From Peromyscus leucopus (lineage: Eukaryota; Chordata; Mammalia; Rodentia; Cricetidae), in the NCBI RefSeq assembly GCF_004664715.2, contig NC_051069.1, forward strand, positions 13,888,226 to 13,952,225: DNA of 64,000 bases, given 5' to 3'. Positions 56,943-64,000 of the stretch are shown here, in pieces. The translations under genes were made by a program, and so were the position numbers. The first letter of the stretch is position 1. Every line of letters starts with the position of its first letter. The notes beneath the pieces are model-generated. The model did no database searches. It worked only from the letters and a program-made list of their open reading frames with translations, and had not been told where the DNA came from.

Positions 56943-58226
56943 TAAACAATAAATAATTCCTCGGAAACATCTGCCCTTTATGGGTAATTGGAGAAATGTT
57001 TACTTTGGTGATGGGATGAGAAAGATGTGACCTTTTAGCTTCTTTTCAATTGGTAAGTGTCAAGAGAAAGGGAAAAATTATAAACCAGAGAAGACAATAT
57101 TCTGGCACACTTTCAAAAGTGAAAAAACAGCACAGCACTGTTTAGTACAGTTCCAAACCTTTGTAGCTGCCAACGTTTTTTTGCAAAAATGTTTCTTAGT
57201 TCAAAATGGGAAATTGTTAAAAGAATTCATGAGGTACTCTTAGATATCGAGTAGCGCTTTTAAAATACATTATTAAGTGAAAAGGAATGAAGAGCATGAT
57301 TAAATGGCCTTTTAAACCCATCCGGACTTTTAAGATTAGGAGAGAAATTCCAGGGAGACCACATTTTATAGTCTGTTGGAAACCAAACATTGGAAAATAG
57401 TTTTACATCACTCAAGACAAAATTCTGTGGTACCTCCCCAAACTATGGATTTTGTTTTGTAAAATTATAGAGCCTTTAAAAGTAAATGTGGAAAGGGTAT
57501 GGTATTCAAGAATAACTTTAATTACTGTCTTATTTTTATCTTTTGATGGGATGGGAGGGCATGGAACCAAACACTTCATGAGTGCTAGCTTGGCAAATGC
57601 TCTTCCACTGAGTCAGACCCTCAGTCCTAGTGTCCAACAAAAATTTCTAGGTTTTTCTACAAAAGTACCAGACCCACATGGAAATTGAGAAGAAAAAGTT
57701 ATGTAAACACTGTTTAGTTAAATGATGTATCCATATTTTTAAATGTTTTATATTGACATTTGTGTATATATGTTTATTATAGAACTAGTCCTTTTGCCTT
57801 GTAGTTAGTATTCAGAAATGTGTGCTTCTTATTTTTTTTTTTAACCTAGACCAGAAGTTAAAATTCCAGATTGTTTAATTCAATACCAGACTTTGGCAAA
57901 CCTGTGTGAATTTGTATTGCTTCTCCTCTGAAACATTGACTATGTGTTTTGCTACCTTAGTGACTAAATGGGGAAGGAGATATGTACCAAGCATTTCCCA
58001 GGTGGGGACTTCTCATAGCGGGTTAAGGCTTAGGCCAAGAGAGCAGCATCCATCCTAGCTGCTAGGGCTGGAGCTGGGTCCTAGTTCCTTCCAAAGTCAG
58101 AGCCAACTCTCAATGAACAATTGTCGGCCCAGCAAGTGGAACAGGGAGATCAGGAGGGGTTCCAGAGTCAGTTTCTACCCCCAAACAGTCCTAGTGGAGA
58201 GTAAACATGTTTTTCACTCTTTGCAG

Positions 58227-58411
58227 GCTACGTTAATCTCACTTGGGATGTGATTTGGTGCCACCTGACCCAACACATCCAGCAAGGGGTCCCAGCAGGA
58301 TGGAAGCAGCAGAGTCTCTCTCTTCACAGAGGTAGCCGTGAGTGTATCCTTACCCTTGTGAGATGGCAAAAAGGGCATCTGACACAGGTCATCAAAACAA
58401 TGAAGGACTGG
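58227..58411 (+). other. Exon-like open segment, speculative
   Basis: A good acceptor (tttttcactctttgcag, ending 58226) precedes 185 bp. In one frame this is open for 61 codons from TAC at 58229 to TGG at 58411, directly followed by a donor-like gtgagc. The other two frames have early stops. The residues, starting YVNLTWDVIWCHL and ending VIKTMKDW, match no family I recognise. Confidence 0.15.
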
Positions 58412-59324
58412 GTGAGCCTTGGTTGCTGACAGGAGGAGAAAAATAAGTCAAAGAAACAGAAAATAAGACGAGGGAGGAGCAGACCACTCCAACAAAGAAG
58501 GCATTGGCATTATTAGGTTGTGGAGACCGGGACAGGGCTGGTGCAAAGATACAGAAAAAGTTGTAACAACATTGCCCCTTGGGGAAATAGTGACTCTTGT
58601 TCAGTGTCCTTTGAGGTGGAGCTGGGATTCCCTCCAGATAGTGGGCTTACATAATAGTAGGTTTCTTGCTTTCTACAGAGTTATATATCCAATAACTGTA
58701 GAGGTTTTTACTGAGAAGTCTAAGCCAAATTGGGCAAGGAGCTGTCTTAAGAGACTTTCTAGAGAGAGAACACGATTGTCACATAGATAATGGTGCCCTA
58801 GGGTGTTTCCATGAAGTATGGATGCTAACTCTCTCCCTCCTTTCTTCTTCCTAATGAAATCATCAGCAACTCTATCTTAACTGCTGATTCCTTGGGGCCC
58901 ATGTATGAAAAGATAGGTCATAAAAAGGTGCTATAGCAGCGCCAAGGTGGGGTACAGTGGAGAGAGACCACACACACCATTCCAGCTGATGCACCAGTGA
59001 GCCCCTGCTTAGCCTGTTCAGCCTTCTCCTGGGATGCAGCTTCCAATGCTGGCCTAGCAGAAGGTTCCAATACAAGGTGGAAGGTCATGACCCTTCCTTA
59101 CCATCCAGAGAACCATCTGGGAGATCACTGGAAATTTAGCAGCTTTTTCTATGAGAGTCCTCAGATCCTTGTCTTAGTTCCCTTGAGACATTTTGGGGTT
59201 TTTGTGTTGATGGGCTAAATGTAATGTTTAAAATGATTTCAATAGAACCTGTAGAGGACAACTGGTATTTTTTAAAAAGCATGTGTTAGGAGATTTCCCT
59301 TACTTCAAAGAGCTCACAGGTCAT

Positions 59325-59447
59325 GTCAGCAGTGATCACCAGTAACCCCAGCACTTGGGAGCTGAGGTAGGAGGATCACAAGTTCCAGCCCATGATTTAG
59401 AATGCCCAGTGCCCTGGATTCAATCCTTACTACACGTGTGTGGCACG

Positions 59448-59501
<54 letters not shown>

Positions 59502-59512
59502 GGGGGGGGGGG
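59325..59512 (+). repeat. Degraded B1/B4 SINE, (CA)n and G13
   Basis: The SINE part shows 'gtaaccccagcacttggg' and 'ggaggatcacaagttccag'. A CA tract (59454-59499) and then G13 (59500-59512) follow. Confidence 0.65.
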
Positions 59513-60060
59513 TGCTAACCCAAGTGAAGAGGCTCTTTTGTATTTGCCAGTAAGTTGTATTTAGCAGTTAGGAATGGAGCACATTTGTCCCTTCCCCCAG
59601 CCATCTCAGTCCATGCAAAACAAATTGGAGTGAGACAACACCATCTGCTCATTTCACACCCTGAAGAAGCACGGCATGTCAATTCCTTCTCAAGGTTAGG
59701 AAGTCCAAACTCAAAAAGACACTCCCGTCATTGTGCAGTCAAAAATGCCTCCTGAACGTGAGAGCCTGATCCCTAGGAAGAAGAGGCTGGCATTCCCAGA
59801 AACAAGACTGAGGCTAGGCCTCACTGATGTGTCCTTAGAGGTCTATCACACCCTGATTTACTCGGTGGCACAAAGTCCTGTTCCACTAGCTTGTTGCATT
59901 TCCCCGATTCTGTGCCTCTCATTTAGATTAGAAGGAAGGACAGTAGAAAAAGGCACCACAACTGCCACAGTGCCGGCCTACCTGTGCCAAGAGGGCAAGA
60001 GTGAAACAGAAAGATCAGTCTGGCTCAGTTCACGAGCTCTGTTTTGTTCTGATATTTTCC
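59513..60060. other. Unique sequence
   Basis: No recognised repeat. The 123-codon frame at 59733-60104 has no supporting signal. Confidence 0.35.
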
Positions 60061-60224
60061 TTCTGTGTAGCAACCATTTGTTTTCCTTATTGGCAATCAC
60101 TTAAAAAAAATCTGAATTCCTAAATAAGACTCATTTTTTTTTTTTTTTTTTCTGTGTAGCAACCATTTGTTTTCCTTATTGGCAATCACTTAAAAAAAAA
60201 AATCTGAATTCCTAAATAAGACTC
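60061..60224. repeat. Perfect 72-bp direct repeat around a T tract
   Basis: Copy 1 (60061-60132) and copy 2 (60150-60224) both run from 'ttctgtgtagcaaccatttg' to 'cctaaataagactc'. They are identical except for A8 against A11. The 17 bases between are almost all T. Confidence 0.97.
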
Positions 60225-60734
60225 CGTTATTCTATCTAGAAATAATGCTTTGAATTGAAGAGAAATCTCAGACATTTGATTCTCCTATTTAGTACTTAGC
60301 CAAGCTTCTAAGAGAAGGCAGGTTTCTTACTAACTCATAGGAGTGCCTCTAGAGATTAGCAAGAAGGCAGCCCCTTGGCCCTGCCAACAAAGCTTCGCCC
60401 CCAGTCTTAGCCAGTCACCCATTACACAATTCTGTTCCCAAGAAGACCCCTTGTACAAGAAATGGAAAGACTGTTCCTAGAAGACTAGACTTTAGCATGT
60501 CAAATCTGGGAAGAATTAAGTTCCATGTTACCTATAGCACGTCTCACTAGTATCTACATTGGTAATCTACCATCTCCTTGGAGAAAAAAAAAATGATTAA
60601 CATAAAAGGATAGATTGGGGCATGCCTGGTACTACATGTGTACCCATTATGTAAACTATTCTCTTTTTCATTCACGAATCTCTTAGACCAGAGCTTTGGT
60701 AAACAGGGCCACATTAAACCGAATTCATCCATCC
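60225..60734. other. Unique sequence
   Basis: No recognised repeat or exon-like structure. Confidence 0.35.
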
Positions 60735-61225
60735 ATTCAACCATCTGTTGGTGTGCCCATCTGCCCAACAAACATTATCCGATGCCCACAGTGCCAGTCC
60801 TCAGAATCACCAAGATAAATAAGGCGTGGTTTCTTCTACAGTGCTTGGGAGCTAGGGTCAGAGCTGCATATCATAATGTGGTGGCCAGTGAATTATATAA
60901 ATCAAAGTAGACTGGTCCCCCCAAAAGAGGGAGCAGCTAGACCAAGTGATGGTGAGATGGTGGGGCTGAATAAAAACCTCCTGGAAGAGTTTAAACCTGA
61001 AAGATGGGTTGGAATTTATTAGACATGTCCACTTGAATCAGAAGACACAGCTTGAACAAAGGCAAGAAGACATGTAAATGCCCAGAGTGGCTAAGGAGCA
61101 GGGTCAGGTGGGGCTCCTGCAGGGTTGTCTGCGACCATGATAGAAATGAGCCTGGAGAAACAGGTGCAGCCGAGAGGCAGAACATGTATAGGCCATATTT
61201 GAATCTTTCCCTATGGGCCCAGGCG
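60735..61225. repeat. L2-like ancient LINE fragment
   Basis: Shows 'catccattcaaccatctg', 'agataaataaggcgtgg', 'gagtttaaacctgaaagatg' and 'cagcttgaacaaaggcaag', the order of ancient L2-type repeats and similar in kind to 34265-35075. Confidence 0.5.
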
Positions 61226-61361
61226 TCACTAGGATGATTTCAGGGGAGTATGTGCTAAGATCATCTGTGATGGCAATGGGAAATGGATGAAAGTGAGACA
61301 GGAAACCCAAGGGGCACAAGTTGTCACTGTGTTCACACCATGCTTTTAAAAAATTATTATG

Positions 61362-61364
<3 letters not shown>

Positions 61365-61414
<50 letters not shown>
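61365..61414. repeat. (GT)n microsatellite at SINE tail
   Basis: About 50 bp of pure GT directly beside the minus-strand SINE. Confidence 0.97.
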
Positions 61415-61415
<1 letters not shown>

Positions 61416-61417
<2 letters not shown>

Positions 61418-61718
61418 AGAGTGCTATCATGCCACAGCATGCATGTAGAAGTCAGAAGTCAACTTCAGAAGTCAGTTCTCTCCTACTTCACTGAGCTAGG
61501 GTCTCTCTTGTTTCTGTTATGCTCCTTCATCCAGGCTAGCTGGCCCACGAGCTCCAGAGAATTCCCCTGTTTCTGTCTCCCAGATCACCACAGGAGTGCT
61601 TCGCTTACAGTTACATGCCACCATACTCAGATTTTGTTTTTTCTTACGTAGTCGGATCAAACTCAAGTTGCATTTGCATAGCAAGCACTGTTACCTGCTG
61701 AGCCATCTCACTGCCCCT
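61416..61718 (-). repeat. B4/B3-type SINE
   Basis: The + strand shows 'gtagaagtcagaagtcaact', 'actgagctagggtctctc' and 'cctgctgagccatctcactg'. Confidence 0.7.
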
Positions 61719-61721
61719 CCG

Positions 61722-61932
61722 TATATTTATCTGTTTGTTTGTTTATTTGAGACAGGGTCTCTCTCTTACTGTTTGATTAGACTGGCTGACCAGCAATTTC
61801 CAGGACTCTCCTCTCTCTACCTTTCCCAGGTCTGGGTGTTTAGGGAAGCCCCGGGCAGGATGGTGTTCCAAACTCAAGCCCTCATGCTTGGTCAGCCAGT
61901 ACTTTACTGATAAGGTCGTCTCTCTAGGTCTC
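61722..61932 (-). repeat. B4-type SINE
   Basis: The + strand shows 'atttgagacagggtctctc', 'ccaaactcaagccctcatgc' and 'gtcgtctctctaggtctc'. Confidence 0.65.
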
Positions 61933-62004
61933 ACACCATTCTCCTTATTTTGTCTTTTTTGTTTCCAGACTGACTGACAAATGCCAATGACAGACAAGCC
62001 AGTT

Positions 62005-62007
<3 letters not shown>

Positions 62008-62046
<39 letters not shown>
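62008..62046. repeat. T39 homopolymer
   Basis: Thirty-nine uninterrupted T. It could be the poly(A) of a minus-strand retroposon, but I recognise no element to its right and see no obvious target duplication. Confidence 0.98.
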
Positions 62047-62051
<5 letters not shown>

Positions 62052-64000
62052 CCTGGATCCCATAGAAACTGGTAACATTTTCCAGCATACTGGGGTATAT
62101 TATTGAATATATTTGTGGTCAAGAAGCCCTGGAAATCCAGCTTCCCCAAGACTCATCAGTTCGAGACTTCAGGGAACCAGGAGCTCTGCTTTAACTGTAA
62201 CCCGCTGAGCTGTCCTTGGTGCCTCAGTGGCACTCGGAGACCATCTGCTCTGGCAACAGATGAAATTGTATAAACGTGCACAAGCAAGGCAGAGCTGGAA
62301 GCCAAGCCCTGGTCTCCTGGCTCCAATTAGAGTGTCGTTACCTTCTATTCCAGCCGCATGGCTTACTGAGCTGTGCTTTAGGAGGGTTACTCTCCTCCCG
62401 TACAGGAAAATGTGTAAATTATCTCTATAATTGTCACTCAAGGAAGCGAGGGTTAGCTAGGGCTCGCCTAGGAGATAATATTGTTCTCTGCTAAATATCT
62501 CTTGACACCAAAGTTAGAGGAAAAATGAATTGTGTGGTTTACAAATGACTTTCTATGTTGATCAAGCCCGCATTACTTCTCAGGTTTGCGGTTGTTTCTC
62601 TGAAGTCTGACACTTGTAAATGCAGGGGTTTGAGGAGTATCTGTGAAAGCATCCTAGTGACTGGGCAATACAACTAGGAACACACACACAAAAAACCCAC
62701 CCAGTTCTTCTGAACTATAGCTGGAGTTACTCTGCTTGCCATGGTTATACTTCCAAAGTTTTTGTGTTGGCGAAAAAGGACGGTGCAATCGCGTTATTTT
62801 TAATTTGCTATGTGGTCCATGAATAATTCATTTAAAATAAAAATCTCAATATCGTTTGCGCTTATTTTAGGGTCCTAGGCATTGATTAAAATATCTGCCT
62901 GTTTAGCATATCAGCATGGTGCATGGCAGTCTTCAGGAAAAATGCCTTCCCTCCCTATGCTGCGCTGAGCTTCTGGTAGATGCCTTTGCATCCTATCACA
63001 GCATATTCTAGTACAAGATTTCCTTCTTGTGGTTAATTCTATGGTGTAATTATTAAAGGGACCTCCCAATCCACCGTCTTATTAGTTGTTTCACTGTGAT
63101 TGGAAAGGCCAGACAGTAAGTTTTGAGGTGTGCCAGCAAGTTGGTATGAATAAACAAAGTTATTTGTCCCTGTCCTACTTCCGTCTTCCAAGCACCTGAT
63201 GTGTCGGGACTAAAAAGGGAATGTCTGTTGCTGGTAACCTTATACTCCTAGCTGTCCTGTGGAGACTGTCAGCACGGGAGCCAAACAACTGTAATAATTT
63301 CTGGAAGGCATTTGTGACTTGGACACTTGGCCCATTATGACCTGTGCCAAACCCTTCAAATCATTTCATATACATCTGAAAGCTGCTGTCAGGAGATCAA
63401 AGCAATCAGTTGTTACTGCCATGGACTAGATTTCTGTTCTACTTACCAATTTTCCATTTGGTGTTTCTGTTTGTGTTTGAATTGGGACAAAGTTACATTC
63501 AGACTCTTAACATTCACTCCATATTTGTTTTAATCGATATAAATCAAAAGCTGTCTCAGAAATGCCTACTTATCAATACGTCTAGCTAAGTCAGAAACAA
63601 ATGCCATGTCTTCTGAGGGTTGCATTTTCTCTAGGAAGCACCACTCAGGCATATTTGTTACTTCAATTAGTCTGATTTAGTGGCTTAGTCAGGGAGTGTG
63701 GGGCCTGTGGCACTCAGCAATTTGATTTCTGAGCTTCGAGTAAGAGACTAAAAAGCATCCAAAGTGGCAATTGCATGTCTTGAAAGCAGGTCCATAGACC
63801 TTGACATTCTTGGTGGCTTTGCTGTCAGGAGAGCGTGAGGACCTCTGATCTGCTTTTCACCTGGGAACGGTGTCCCTCAGTGTCACTTTCACAGAAGACA
63901 CTCAGACTTTGACCATCCGTTCCCTGAGAGTGCTGGGGGGTGACAGAACAGATGTTGCTTTTGAAAAGTCAGTTCCCAGAGGTGACCCTTTCCTTCTTTA
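62047..64000. other. Unique sequence, possible conserved noncoding DNA
   Basis: About 1.95 kb with no recognised interspersed repeat. The AT-rich part 62760-63170 (ggtccatgaataattcat, ttaaaataaaaatctcaata, cattgattaaaatatctgc) has the texture of conserved noncoding elements. Confidence 0.35.

Larger units (their letters stand above)
56793..59324. other. Unique sequence, least repetitive part of the window
   Basis: About 2.5 kb with no confident repeat. It includes an AT-rich conserved-looking stretch (56940-57330), a terminal-exon-like segment (56863-56942) and an exon-like segment (58227-58411). Confidence 0.4.

Overview
This is mammalian nuclear DNA, almost certainly from a muroid rodent and most likely a cricetid (hamster, vole or deer-mouse group). 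The grounds are B1, B2/B3, B4 and ID-type SINEs throughout, MaLR LTRs of rodent type, and very long CA, GA, GAA and TTC tracts. The best-preserved B1 (45069-45220) also has the variant head I associate with hamster and Peromyscus B1s. The species cannot be fixed from sequence alone.

No protein-coding gene, tRNA, rRNA or CpG-island promoter can be supported. The long reading frames are mostly microsatellite translations, retroposon interiors or chance frames, and many lack an ATG. The window reads as intergenic or deep-intronic sequence. Repeat family names come from remembered consensus features, not a database search, so subfamily names and exact edges are approximate (often +/-20 bp).

Layout. 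0-10 kb: SINEs, an old L1 split by a young 5'-truncated L1 with a 16-bp target-site duplication, a split MLT1-like LTR, and a CTCF-like motif at 9.7 kb. 10.8-14 kb: one L1 fragment carrying SINEs, a MaLR LTR and, inside that LTR, an ERVK-like solo LTR. 14-21 kb: MaLR LTRs, a 62-bp minisatellite, a 154-bp module present twice at 97% identity in unrelated contexts, and another L1. 21-29 kb: more unique sequence with MER5-like remnants and a (TTC)26 tract. 29-46 kb: a minus-strand L1, SINE clusters, a MIR, an L2-like stretch, a MaLR nested in a MaLR, and a third plus-strand L1. 46-64 kb: the least repetitive part, with several AT-rich possibly conserved noncoding stretches, a second CTCF-like motif facing the first, a YY1/RFX motif pair, three weak exon-like segments, and an exact 72-bp direct repeat around a T tract.

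Nothing here forms an obvious new multi-gene system. The items most worth checking are the two-copy module (15.45/18.81 kb), the perfect tandem repeat at 60.1 kb, the motif clusters near 9.7, 48.0 and 49.9 kb, and the exon-like segments at 46.1-46.3, 56.9 and 58.2-58.4 kb.
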